A stretch of DNA of 64,000 nt from Nitrospiraceae bacterium. Its GTDB lineage: Bacteria; Nitrospirota; Nitrospiria; Nitrospirales; UBA8639. Each line of letters begins with the position of its first letter. The first letter of the stretch is position 1. The notes beneath the pieces were generated by a model. It was not told the DNA's origin and searched no databases. It saw only the letters and a list, made by a program, of their open reading frames with translations. Where the stretch lies: the NCBI GenBank assembly GCA_020632635.1, contig JACKFE010000002.1:496001-560000 (forward strand), in the 5' to 3' direction. Below, in pieces: positions 45,100 through 54,033 of this stretch. The translations under genes were made by a program, and so were the position numbers.

Positions 45100-45636
45100 A
45101 TGAGACCATTCCAAATCCCCCTCATCGCATTGTTGTTTGCGCTACAATTATCTGTCGCCTTGGCAGCGGATCCCAGCTTTCGGCAGGCCCAGCCGCATCA
45201 GATGGCTCCCCAACGGGGCAGCACGATTCCTCAATTGCAACTGACACCAGACTATCTCTACCAACAAATCACGGCTCTCCAACAGCAGGTCGTCACCCTT
45301 CAAGGTCAAGTAAATCTCCTGCGGTCCGTGGTTCAGGTTTCTCAAACGGAAACGACGATCCAAGCTGAAAATCTCAGCCTAAAAGCCACGAAGGCTCTAG
45401 CCCTGAACTCAGGAAAGGACACCACTCTCACCGTTGAGAATGAATTCACACTCACTAGCGCCAAAGACTTGCTGATCAAAAGTGGGAAAACTGCCAACGT
45501 GGAAGGTGGCGCCCTTTTGAACCTCAAAGCCCCACAGGTCAAACTGAATAATGGCAGCAAACCAATGGCCACCGTCGGAAGTATTGTGTCCGGAGGAAAA
45601 GTTATCTCAGGGAGTCCAACCATTTTCGGCCCCTAA
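45100..45636 (+). CDS. Exported coiled-coil protein with spike beta-helix and PAAR-like end
   Basis: The start at 45100 is eight bases after AAGAGGAG; 178 residues with a signal peptide ending VALAAD. A glutamine-rich coiled coil (about 55-85) precedes a regular beta stretch (TTIQAENLSLKATKALALNS, GKDTTLTVENEFTLTSAKDL, LLIKSGKTANVEGGALLNLK) typical of VgrG/gpV needles. The end, ATVGSIVSGGKVISGSPTIFG, recalls the final PAAR-like turn of phage spikes. Third of three exported needle-type proteins. It is followed 46 bp later by a TYSG protein, probably in one transcript. Confidence 0.83.
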   Translation: MRPFQIPLIALLFALQLSVALAADPSFRQAQPHQMAPQRGSTIPQLQLTPDYLYQQITALQQQVVTLQGQVNLLRSVVQVSQTETTIQAENLSLKATKALALNSGKDTTLTVENEFTLTSAKDLLIKSGKTANVEGGALLNLKAPQVKLNNGSKPMATVGSIVSGGKVISGSPTIFGP

Positions 45637-45682
45637 GTTGTCCATTATGCCTCGATCACTCAACAAGAGGAGTATGCCTATC

Positions 45683-47791
45683 ATGACTCGATACCCCCTA
45701 TGCCTGCTGACTTGTCTCTTGGCTGTCATCTGTTGGCCCCCTCACTCAAGCCTGGGTGCCATAGACGATCCCTTTACCTCCATCCAGCTGGACAAAGCCG
45801 TCCACTTTCTGGCGGCCGACGGAAGTGATGTAGAAGTCGACCCCGGCACCTACAACGTGGAACCCGCAGAAGAGTGGGTTCGATTGGTTCCCGAGAAACG
45901 TCGAGATGCGGTCCTCATCGAAGCGAAGGAGCGGACTCATCCCCTTACCCTTGAGCATCCCTTGGCTATGGCCTTTTCCGGGAACGCTCCCGATGAAGCC
46001 GATCATCAGTATGTGATGCTCTTGTTACCAGGTGGACGGAGCTTGGAAGCCACAGGCACTTACAGTGGAGTCCGCCCCAGAGGGTTCAATCTCGGACAAG
46101 CGTTTAACAACGCAAAAAACACGGCGACTAATGCCTATAACCAAGCCAAATCGACTGCCAATCAAGCGGCCAAAAACGCCGCCAATGCGGCACAACAGGC
46201 GGGGCAACAGGCTCAAGAAACCGCACAACAAGCAGCTCAACAAGGCCAACAGGCTGCCCAGCAAGCCCAACAGAGAGCCCGGCAGGCGGCTTCGCAGGTG
46301 CAACAAGGGATGCAGCAGGGCATGCAAGACGCGCAAGCGGCAGCGTTGCGTGCGAAACGAGCAGTCGAACAAGGAGCCCGACAAGCCGGTCAGGCCATTG
46401 GAGGGGCCATTCAAACTCAAGTCAACAATCTCAAAAACAATCCCATGGTCGCCCAACTGGAAAGCGAAATTCAAACCTTGGAGGCAGTCAGAAAGCTCAA
46501 CCTGGACCCCCTGTTCACTTGTCTCCGGCAACAATCGGGACAGGGTGCTGCGAACGTACCGCAATTGGTGCAGCGATTTGCCACCAGTCCGCCGGCATTC
46601 GCTAACTGGCTTTTTCAAGAGGTCATGCAAGAGTGGGAACGGAGCTTTGGGGAGATCATGGCCGAACAACTGCAAACCCTTCGGAATCCCTCCCGCACTG
46701 CGCCACAAGGACCGGAAGTGATCGCCATGGCCTTTCGATCTCTCGAAAAATTAGCCAACAAGGGCCCAGGGGGGCGCTGCCTCATGCAGTTCGTCCGGCC
46801 CCACCTGCAGGCGATCCAAGCCACATCTGGACAACTTCAACAGACGATCCAGGCTCAAGGACAACGCATGTTTGACAACCAGGTAGCGCCCATTCTGTAT
46901 GGGAGCTTGAGTAAACAAATTGGAGACCTGGTGTCTGCGGCCTTAACCCTGACACCACAAGACATCGCCCGCGCCAAGACCCAATCAAGAGGCATCCCGC
47001 TGCAACAACGAGGGACAGCCGATGGCGGAACGACCTTCAATGGCATCGTGAGCCGAGGGTTTTCCGGAGAAGATGCCAAGGCCCTCTTGGGGGAGATCGT
47101 TCCCGGCTTAGGCGACATCATCGACATCAAAAATGCGGTATTGGCCGACCAATTACTAAACCCCCGTGAGTTGTCCAGAGCGGCCTCCCAGGTTGAGTCC
47201 CTGACGAAATTCCTCAATAACCCTACACAACGCCAACAGGCCTTGACCGGTGTCCGGACGGCCTTGGATCCCAACACGCCATGGACGGAATCCTTGTACA
47301 TCGACATCGGCATGGAGATTATCCGGGTGGTGGGGAAAAACTACATCGATAGCGAATTACCGGGAGGCGGGAGTTTTCTCATTCGATCGGGAGTGGAACT
47401 GCTGGACTTCGGCGAACAAACCGTGGGGACTGTCGTCCAAAGCGCCGCGGGCCTCGTTCCTGAAGTCGGTGGAATCGTATCCGGCATCGCCAAAGTCACG
47501 CCGGACGTCATCTGGAAATTGACCATTAACAATCTGATCGTAGGCAGTGTCAAAGCCGGAGCCCATTATGCCTATGGCAAAGTCATCGATGAGGCCAAGA
47601 ATGCATTGAAAAACAACCAAACCTACGCCGCCATTCAACGTCATGCCGGGCCGTTATCAGCACTGCTCCGGTATTTACCCTCGAAACAGCAAATTATTCT
47701 TTTGGCCAGTACTCATACGGAGGACACCCGCAAAGCCTTGGAACGCTACAACCGCAGCGTGCTGCAACTGGCCGAAGCCGCCGCTCGGTAA
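45683..47791 (+). CDS. Secreted TYSG-domain protein with Gln/Ala-rich helix and several R-G junctions
   Basis: I choose the ATG at 45683, ten bases after GAGGAG; the closer ATG at 45674 overlaps that site. The 702-residue protein has a signal peptide (TCLLAVICWPPHSSLGA) and a strong TYSG domain (about 33-133: SIQLDKAVHFLAADGSDV, PGTYNVEPAEEWVRLVPEK, RRDAVLIEA, GTYSGVRPRG). About 140-250 is a Gln/Ala helix with many QQAxQ heptads. After helical parts come QSRGIPL, LQQRGTA and IVSRGF within about 40 residues (near 432-455), so R-G is repeated at the junction to the last region (about 455-702, helical with GLVPEVGGIVSGIAKV). Function unknown. Confidence 0.85.
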   Translation: MTRYPLCLLTCLLAVICWPPHSSLGAIDDPFTSIQLDKAVHFLAADGSDVEVDPGTYNVEPAEEWVRLVPEKRRDAVLIEAKERTHPLTLEHPLAMAFSGNAPDEADHQYVMLLLPGGRSLEATGTYSGVRPRGFNLGQAFNNAKNTATNAYNQAKSTANQAAKNAANAAQQAGQQAQETAQQAAQQGQQAAQQAQQRARQAASQVQQGMQQGMQDAQAAALRAKRAVEQGARQAGQAIGGAIQTQVNNLKNNPMVAQLESEIQTLEAVRKLNLDPLFTCLRQQSGQGAANVPQLVQRFATSPPAFANWLFQEVMQEWERSFGEIMAEQLQTLRNPSRTAPQGPEVIAMAFRSLEKLANKGPGGRCLMQFVRPHLQAIQATSGQLQQTIQAQGQRMFDNQVAPILYGSLSKQIGDLVSAALTLTPQDIARAKTQSRGIPLQQRGTADGGTTFNGIVSRGFSGEDAKALLGEIVPGLGDIIDIKNAVLADQLLNPRELSRAASQVESLTKFLNNPTQRQQALTGVRTALDPNTPWTESLYIDIGMEIIRVVGKNYIDSELPGGGSFLIRSGVELLDFGEQTVGTVVQSAAGLVPEVGGIVSGIAKVTPDVIWKLTINNLIVGSVKAGAHYAYGKVIDEAKNALKNNQTYAAIQRHAGPLSALLRYLPSKQQIILLASTHTEDTRKALERYNRSVLQLAEAAAR

Positions 47792-47842
47792 CACCAAAAA
47801 GAGCAAAAGGCAATCAGATTCCTCGCACCACAAGGAGGCCTT

Positions 47843-49912
47843 ATGAAATTCAAAAAACATACGATCGTATTATCCATGGCCGTGGCGATTCTCGCCTCCT
47901 CTATAATAAGCATTGCCCCGGCCCTAGCCGGTACGATCATTACCTTGGAGCAACCCGTCCACTTTCTGAATGCGGAGGGCAGCGACATCATCCTCGAAGC
48001 CGGACAGTATGAACTGGCCTCAGCCGATGCATGGCTACGCGTAACCCCGAGCGACGGACAAGCCGTCGATGCGCTTCTTTTGGAAGCCGTGACCGCACCA
48101 CATGAGGAAGCGGTCACGGAACCATCGGCCCTTTCGGTCCAAGGAGAACAGGCGGATCGCCATCATTTAGTCTTGTTGTTGCCGGACGGCAAACAACTGG
48201 AAGCCGTCGGCACGTATTCCGGCATCCGTCCACGAGGAGGGTTACGGACTCTTTCTCCCGCCCGCCGAACGCTCGCACTGAACCAGGCCTCATCTTCCAC
48301 AAGCCCGAAAGTTTCGTCGAGTACGCCGACCATAAACCAAGGACAACTGAGCATCCAACCGGGGCCGAGACTGGGAGGCGGCATCAATGTTCCTCAGCCT
48401 CCTCTCCAGACAACCGGGAAACCCGTGCCGAATCCCCCGATTCTCGTTAGTCCGACAGAAAATTTCGAAATTACCGGTTCCGCCTCCCCACAAAAATATT
48501 TCACCTGGCATCCCCCAACGTCAGGTCCAGGCATCTCGTCCTATCGATTTAAAATGGAGGAGGCCGATAATCCCTCAGGCTATGTCTTGGGTCCGACGCC
48601 GGTTCCGGCGACATCGGGGACCACCATTGCCACATCCCAAATCATTTCGTATCAGTATCGGGGCAAGCGGATACGATGGAGCGTTCAAGCCTGCACCTCG
48701 GATGGCCAATGCAGTGCTCCGGCTTCCCGGATTCTGGTGTGGTCCACAGGACTTCGCCCCCCGCAATTACGTTTTCCTGAATCCGGAGCCACGGTCACCA
48801 CCTTACAACCCCGCCTTGAATGGTCGGAGGTTCGCGAGGCGACGTATTATTTGGTGTGCGTCTCTAAGCCGGGAGTCCAATGCCCATCACGCGAGACCGC
48901 GCCTGGCAGCAATCCCCATTCCGTCGTCATCAAAAGGATTGGTCCGTCGAACACGGTGGCTGCGCCGGACCTCACCCAGTTTTTCGGAGAACAGATGAAT
49001 TGGACAGTGTCCGCCTGCACCACCGATGGGAACTGCGCCATCCAACCTCAAGTCCGGCCTATCACGATCGCTCAAGCGCCAACCCTACGCAACGGTGGCA
49101 TCACGTTACGTCCTAGCCGGGCATTCGAATGGGTCTCCAACTCCAACGCACCGCAATTCAAACTGTGTGTCTTTACGCAGGGAACCGCCTGTGCGGCTTC
49201 CGGAAATCTATTGGAACAAGACGTAAGCCGGAACAATGGTAAGTTACAGACCGATATTCCCATCCTGAATCAGCTACGATCAATGGCGGGAAAGGGGGTA
49301 CGGTGGCAAGTCGCGGCCTGTACCCCCAGGAAATGTCTTTGGTCCACCCCCGCGACCGTATACATCCCGGAATCCGTGTGGCGGGTCATATTCAGCGTCC
49401 GGTATATCGACCTCTTTCATGATTGTGATGAGGCCAGCCCAGGCGACTTAAAGTTTTCATTCCGGGCAAGCATCAGTCCAGAGAATGGCTACTACGAACG
49501 CACGTCCGTGAGTAATTTCGACTTCGGCAATTATAACAATTTCGAATCGGGAACCCAGATTTACGTTGGAAGGCCATTCGCCACCCTTCCCGAGGCCATC
49601 CCAGGCGATGAGATCTCGGTGTGGGGCGTAGCCTATGATTGCGATCGAGCATCCTGTGGTGAAGAAGTGGTCGAGCTACTGACCACCGGGAGCGACGACA
49701 AACTTGGAGACATCCCACGTAGGAACTGGAAAAGTCATCGGACCGACTCAGCGAGTCCGCTGGGCTGGCTGGAGAGCGATAACTTGCTCGAAATCCAAAG
49801 CCGCAACACCAGTTGCTATGCCCTGATCCAAGGATTACGAGGAACCGATCAAGGACGCTTTGACCATACGTTTTCCGTCTTCTACGAAGTGCAAAAGACA
49901 AAAATCTGGTAG
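47843..49912 (+). CDS. Secreted TYSG-domain protein with FN3-like modules
   Basis: AAGGAGG lies before the ATG; 689 residues. Signal peptide ending APALAG, TYSG domain about 32-132 (TIITLEQPVHFLNAEGSDI, AGQYELAS, WLRVTPSDG, DALLLEA, GTYSGIRPRGG). After a Ser/Pro linker come about three FN3-like modules (about 195-510), each with a W strand and the pair WxVxAC...C: IRWSVQACTSDGQC, MNWTVSACTTDGNC, VRWQVAACTPRKC. The last 170 residues form a distinct beta domain (WRVIFSVRYIDLFHDCDEAS, SVWGVAYDCDRASC). Close relative of the 49966 and 52199 proteins at its N-terminus. Probably an extracellular binding protein; function unknown. Confidence 0.85.
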   Translation: MKFKKHTIVLSMAVAILASSIISIAPALAGTIITLEQPVHFLNAEGSDIILEAGQYELASADAWLRVTPSDGQAVDALLLEAVTAPHEEAVTEPSALSVQGEQADRHHLVLLLPDGKQLEAVGTYSGIRPRGGLRTLSPARRTLALNQASSSTSPKVSSSTPTINQGQLSIQPGPRLGGGINVPQPPLQTTGKPVPNPPILVSPTENFEITGSASPQKYFTWHPPTSGPGISSYRFKMEEADNPSGYVLGPTPVPATSGTTIATSQIISYQYRGKRIRWSVQACTSDGQCSAPASRILVWSTGLRPPQLRFPESGATVTTLQPRLEWSEVREATYYLVCVSKPGVQCPSRETAPGSNPHSVVIKRIGPSNTVAAPDLTQFFGEQMNWTVSACTTDGNCAIQPQVRPITIAQAPTLRNGGITLRPSRAFEWVSNSNAPQFKLCVFTQGTACAASGNLLEQDVSRNNGKLQTDIPILNQLRSMAGKGVRWQVAACTPRKCLWSTPATVYIPESVWRVIFSVRYIDLFHDCDEASPGDLKFSFRASISPENGYYERTSVSNFDFGNYNNFESGTQIYVGRPFATLPEAIPGDEISVWGVAYDCDRASCGEEVVELLTTGSDDKLGDIPRRNWKSHRTDSASPLGWLESDNLLEIQSRNTSCYALIQGLRGTDQGRFDHTFSVFYEVQKTKIW

Positions 49913-49965
49913 AGCCATGTGGAAAATCGGGAATGCATAATCACCCACAAGGGGGACTTGGGACA

Positions 49966-52119
49966 ATGAACATACTGTTAATTCTTCTATTCATGGGCCT
50001 GCTCACTAGCGTAAGTGTAGCGGAACAAGTTCCCATACAAGACCCTGTTGTCGTTCAATTTACTCAGCCCGTATTCTTTGTGAGTCCCGACGGAACACCC
50101 TATCTCGTCATGCCCGATACTTATACGGTGGAGCCGGCGCATCCCTGGCTGCGACTCATTCCAGCAGAACGGAAAGACGCCATTCTCATTGAAGCGGCCA
50201 CAATCAACCATGAGGAATCTCTACAAACTCAGACAGCGGTGATCATCGAATCTGAAACGGGGAAGATACATCTCTTGCTGCTGTTCCCTGATGGAAAAGC
50301 GCTGGAGGCGAGAGGATCTTCCAGCGGAATTCAATCGCGAGCAATCTTGCGGGCAACGCTGTCACAAAGACAAATTCAGCAGGCTTTGACGGCAAAACGT
50401 CCCTCCAGCCCTAAGCTCTCTTTTTCCCCCGTTCCCTCAACATCCAAGCCCACGGTCACGCCCCAACTTCCGGGCAATCCTCAAGTCCAGGTTCAGGGAA
50501 GCCCGCCGGTTCCCGTACTGGATCAACCGGCACCGAATGCTTCTCTCGCCAATCCCGCGTTGTCATTTCGATGGCATCCGCCCTCCACGAATCCTGCCCA
50601 AACCCGGTACGAATTATGTGTGGCTGAAGCTGGCACGGTGTGCGGAGCCGCTCAGACGTCTATCGTATTCAAGACAGTGGAAGCTGCAGCGCAGGCGGGA
50701 ACCGCTCAATATGAATTGGGAATCGAACCGCCTGCTGGGTCAGCCCAAAACACAACCGGCACCCCGATCACCATCAACCGGTATGATGTCACACTACCGA
50801 TTCGGTTCCAGGGAAAACGTCTCCACTGGTTAATCAGAGCCTGTGCTCCCAATCCGAATAAACTCGTTCTAGGAGGGGGAATAGCGGAAAGCTGTTCACA
50901 GTCGAGCCAAAGAACACTTCAATGGCCACTGCCCCCACCCAAACTTGAGGAACCAGGGATGAACAGTGTCCTGGAGACACTTCGTCCGACATTCCATTGG
51001 GGATATGATGCCCTCCAAGGAGTTGACTATTTTTTATTGTGTCTCTCCAAACCAGGCATCGCATGCCCTAAACAAGCCACGACAACGGACACTACCCTAG
51101 TGGTTCAAGTGCCTGTCAATATAAGCCAATCGCCAAGATCATACAGCCCATCGAGCGACTGGACATTCTTGAGAAACGGACCCTTTCATTGGACCGTCGC
51201 AGCCTGTAACCGCACGTTTGGCTGTCTCTACCAACAGGCTGTGCGCCAAATCTCCCTGGCAAAGCCAGCCGCTCCCATCCTGATCAGCCCGGCTCCAACC
51301 GTCGCACTGGGGCTCACGAATTATTATTCCAACGGTAATCCACGATCGGAACATCCTGTATCATTCGCGTGGCAATCCGTTCCCAAGGCCAGTCTGTATA
51401 GCATTTGTCTCGCACCAATGGGCCAACCCTGTGGTCCACCTCCCGGTCCCGCGCCTGAGAGTTCGGGAATGATGTTCCGCTCCGGGACAACTCCAGGCAC
51501 CAATCTCACCCTCCAACTTCCCAACGATTTGTGGTGGGATCACGAACAAGGGACTCGATTCCAATGGACCGTATCGGCCTGTAACAGCGTTGGAGTCTGC
51601 ACGGCCTCCTCACCCCGCCCGGTTCAATTCAAAGTTTCGATCCATAGCTTTGCCAATCTCTATCCCACGTTTCAATCCAGCCAGTGCACGAATTGTCACG
51701 GCATGGCCAATCACAATGCCAAATATCAGCAACATGTCAGTGCAGGCCGATTTCCAGCCGGAACCAATCCCACGACCGGAACGATTTGCGCCAATTGTCA
51801 CACGGCGGAACGGGGCTTTGCCGACGGGTGGAGAGCCCCCTCGGCAAGCTTGGACTTCACCGGCAAAACGTTCGGTGAGACCTGTTCCATGATTCGACAC
51901 GGAGCCACTTACACACAAAAGGGGATGAAACAGCATCTTCTGACAGACGAGCTGGTAACCTGGGCGGTCAGGCATTTACCGGGGAATCCGGTTGTCAATC
52001 TCGCATTGTGGGTCCAACGAGTTACCAATTGGCTCTCCAAGGCCAATGATTACGAATACCCGTCGGGACGTCCGGAACCGTACACGGTGCGCTGCGGTTC
52101 ACTGCCAATCGGGGAATAA
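49966..52119 (+). CDS. Secreted TYSG-domain protein with FN3-like modules and c-type heme motifs
   Basis: I use the ATG at 49966; a longer frame upstream would interrupt the signal peptide (LLILLFMGLLTSVSVAE). The protein has 717 residues. TYSG domain about 28-125 (VVVQFTQPVFFVSPDG, WLRLIPAERKDAILIEA, SSGIQSRA). FN3-like modules follow (about 185-540) with cysteine pairs such as WLIRACAPN, FHWTVAACNRTFGC and FQWTVSACNSVGVC. The C-terminal part carries two c-type heme-binding sites, CTNCHG and CANCHT (near residues 570 and 610), with further histidines and methionines as possible second ligands. A secreted protein carrying hemes on an adhesion-like scaffold suggests extracellular or outer-membrane electron transfer, but that is inference. 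Confidence 0.85.
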   Translation: MNILLILLFMGLLTSVSVAEQVPIQDPVVVQFTQPVFFVSPDGTPYLVMPDTYTVEPAHPWLRLIPAERKDAILIEAATINHEESLQTQTAVIIESETGKIHLLLLFPDGKALEARGSSSGIQSRAILRATLSQRQIQQALTAKRPSSPKLSFSPVPSTSKPTVTPQLPGNPQVQVQGSPPVPVLDQPAPNASLANPALSFRWHPPSTNPAQTRYELCVAEAGTVCGAAQTSIVFKTVEAAAQAGTAQYELGIEPPAGSAQNTTGTPITINRYDVTLPIRFQGKRLHWLIRACAPNPNKLVLGGGIAESCSQSSQRTLQWPLPPPKLEEPGMNSVLETLRPTFHWGYDALQGVDYFLLCLSKPGIACPKQATTTDTTLVVQVPVNISQSPRSYSPSSDWTFLRNGPFHWTVAACNRTFGCLYQQAVRQISLAKPAAPILISPAPTVALGLTNYYSNGNPRSEHPVSFAWQSVPKASLYSICLAPMGQPCGPPPGPAPESSGMMFRSGTTPGTNLTLQLPNDLWWDHEQGTRFQWTVSACNSVGVCTASSPRPVQFKVSIHSFANLYPTFQSSQCTNCHGMANHNAKYQQHVSAGRFPAGTNPTTGTICANCHTAERGFADGWRAPSASLDFTGKTFGETCSMIRHGATYTQKGMKQHLLTDELVTWAVRHLPGNPVVNLALWVQRVTNWLSKANDYEYPSGRPEPYTVRCGSLPIGE

Positions 52120-52198
52120 ACAGACAGAGAATCAGAGGAGAAAACCCAGGTACGACAACAAAAATCTCAATACACCTTGATTTAGGGAGGGCGAAATC

Positions 52199-53167
52199 AT
52201 GCAAATTCCCAAATGTAAAATTCTGTTAATGATAGCCGGAACATTAATGGGTTGGTGGCTGGCAGGCCTCGCCCCAGCCTTGGCCGACACCACCGTGACC
52301 TTGGAGCAACCCATTCACTTTTTGAATGCCGAAGGCAGTGACATCGTCCTCGATGCCGGACAGTATGAACTCGCGTCAACCGATACCTGGCTGCGCGTGA
52401 CTCCGAGCGAAGGGCAAGCGGTCGATGCGCTGCTCTTGGAAGCCCAAGCAGCCACCCATGATGAGTCGCTCACCGAACCACTGGCGGTTTCCGCGCAAGG
52501 CGAATCGCCAGATGTGCACCACCTGGCCCTGTTGCTGCCGGGCGGGAAACGATTGGAGGCCATTGGAACCTACAGCGGCCTCCGATCAAGAGGCACGTTT
52601 TCGTTGCTAACGATTCAGCGATTAAGAACCTTGAGTTCAACCTCACAAAGCACGACACCGACTGAATATTCTACTCCCCTATTTGGTGGGTCGGGAGGCA
52701 CCCGGAGCTATAACCTGGATTGCGGTACCCAATCCGTCCTTGTGGGAGTGGTTTACAAGTCTGGGATGTGGCTTGATGCCATTGGGAGTATTTGTCAGCA
52801 AATCAATCCCCAAACCGGCGCCTTAGGAAATGAGTTTACCAGAGGGCCAGTTGGGGGAAGTGGGGGAATTGCCAAGATAGCCCGATGTAACAACGGCCAG
52901 GTTGTTCAGGGGTTCAAGGCCCGTTCGGGCCAGTTCGTCCATGGTGGGAGCCTACTCTGCAGTCCATGGGACCAGGCAGCCAAGGCACCCCAATACTCGG
53001 AATGTTTCGCCGGCTGCCCTTTAGGGAGGTTCAAAAGCTTCGGAGCCGGTGGTACTCAATCTGACATATTTTTCTGCCCAAGCGGAAAGGCCGGGAAGGC
53101 TTTTCGCGGAAAATATGGGTGGTATATCGACAGCCTCCGCTTTGTGTGTGATTTATGGGATAAATAA
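52199..53167 (+). CDS. Secreted TYSG-domain protein with jacalin-like lectin domain
   Basis: The 322-residue protein has a signal peptide ending APALAD and a TYSG domain about 31-130 that is nearly identical to that of 47843 (VTLEQPIHFLNAEGSDIV, AGQYELAS, WLRVTPSEGQAVDALLLEA, GTYSGLRSRGTF). After a Ser/Thr linker the rest is a jacalin-like module (about 160-322: LFGGSGGTRSYNLDCGTQ, SVLVGVVYKSGMWLDAIGS, GGSGG), sharing its layout with the protein at 20186. Cysteines here are many and probably paired. Likely glycan binding. GGAGGGCGAAATC before the ATG serves as ribosome site. Confidence 0.85.
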   Translation: MQIPKCKILLMIAGTLMGWWLAGLAPALADTTVTLEQPIHFLNAEGSDIVLDAGQYELASTDTWLRVTPSEGQAVDALLLEAQAATHDESLTEPLAVSAQGESPDVHHLALLLPGGKRLEAIGTYSGLRSRGTFSLLTIQRLRTLSSTSQSTTPTEYSTPLFGGSGGTRSYNLDCGTQSVLVGVVYKSGMWLDAIGSICQQINPQTGALGNEFTRGPVGGSGGIAKIARCNNGQVVQGFKARSGQFVHGGSLLCSPWDQAAKAPQYSECFAGCPLGRFKSFGAGGTQSDIFFCPSGKAGKAFRGKYGWYIDSLRFVCDLWDK

Positions 53168-53216
53168 CATGGGGCGCGGCAACATCAGAAGCCAATTTCG
53201 ATAGGGCCGGGGTCGA

Positions 53217-53240
53217 GGCGGACAGGGCACTCTGTCCGCC
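53217..53240 (+). terminator. Hairpin after the 52199 gene
   Basis: A 9-bp stem (GGCGGACAG with CTGTCCGCC, six-base loop) lies 50 bp after the stop. A pyrimidine-rich stretch follows but no proper T-run, so it is a probable but imperfect terminator. Confidence 0.5.
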
Positions 53241-53308
53241 CCGCCCGCTCTTTCCTAGGCCACCACAAAATACAGCATCTATTGCAACAAGCATAAAGGA
53301 GACCGTTC

Positions 53309-53938
53309 ATGAGAATGCCTTTTACATTAGCCATTGGGATCTTGTGCCTGAGCATGGGAAGCCCCGGCTCAACAGGAGCTGCCCCCAATCCCGATCTAGA
53401 AGCGCTGGCTCAAGGTTCTGTGGTGCAGTTCAGCGGGACGGAGCGGATCTCCCAGCCGTTTGTGTTCGACTTGGATATCACCGCCCCTCACCCTGCCCTC
53501 GATTTTGACAATATCGTCGGGCGGCCCTTTCAGATTGCCGTAGCTCGAGGCCGGGCGGTGGCCGGGATGGTAGAACGGGTAGAACAGAGGGGAGTGTCCG
53601 GTCGACAAGGCCAGTATCGCATCCGCCTCGTGCCGGCCCCCAATTGCCCGGTCGTCTTGGGAAGCATGTGGAACGGAAAAGACCTGTCTCCCACTCAGCA
53701 GCCACCGAATAAATTCCTGTCACTGTTCCAAAGCCGTTCGACAACCGGTACGTTAAATGAAATTCTCTTCGACGCCACGCAGGACAAGGAACGGTTGATC
53801 ATGCGGTCCGGCAATCAGTATCTCTCCCTGAGCCCGCAAGGCATCACCGCCTCCACAGCTATCACCGTTCCCACAACGACAGTTCCCAAGCTTCAATCTT
53901 CGCCTCGATTGAATTTTCAGAACAGGCCAAATAGGTAA
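53309..53938 (+). CDS. Exported miniature VgrG-like protein
   Basis: The 209-residue protein has a signal peptide (TLAIGILCLSMGSPGSTGA) in front of what looks like the first (gp27-like) domain of VgrG: VVQFSGTERISQPFVFDLDI, ALDFDNIVGRPFQIAV, VAGMVERVEQRGVSGRQGQY, RIRLVPAPNCP. The sequence then jumps to the part of VgrG that normally follows the OB domain: VLGSMWNGKDLSPTQQPPNK, SRSTTGTLNEILFDATQDKE. It ends in a short beta stretch. The remainder of a full VgrG (about 600 residues) is absent. VgrG proteins do not normally have signal peptides. A compact VgrG remade for export is my reading. GGAG lies before the ATG. Confidence 0.82.
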   Translation: MRMPFTLAIGILCLSMGSPGSTGAAPNPDLEALAQGSVVQFSGTERISQPFVFDLDITAPHPALDFDNIVGRPFQIAVARGRAVAGMVERVEQRGVSGRQGQYRIRLVPAPNCPVVLGSMWNGKDLSPTQQPPNKFLSLFQSRSTTGTLNEILFDATQDKERLIMRSGNQYLSLSPQGITASTAITVPTTTVPKLQSSPRLNFQNRPNR

Positions 53939-54033
53939 ACCAAATGCGTCAGGCTCCCTCCCCCTCTAATATAACGCTCCCCATACCTGCCATTATGAGA
54001 AGGGAGACGTAGTCTTTAAAGGAGGTTAATGCC

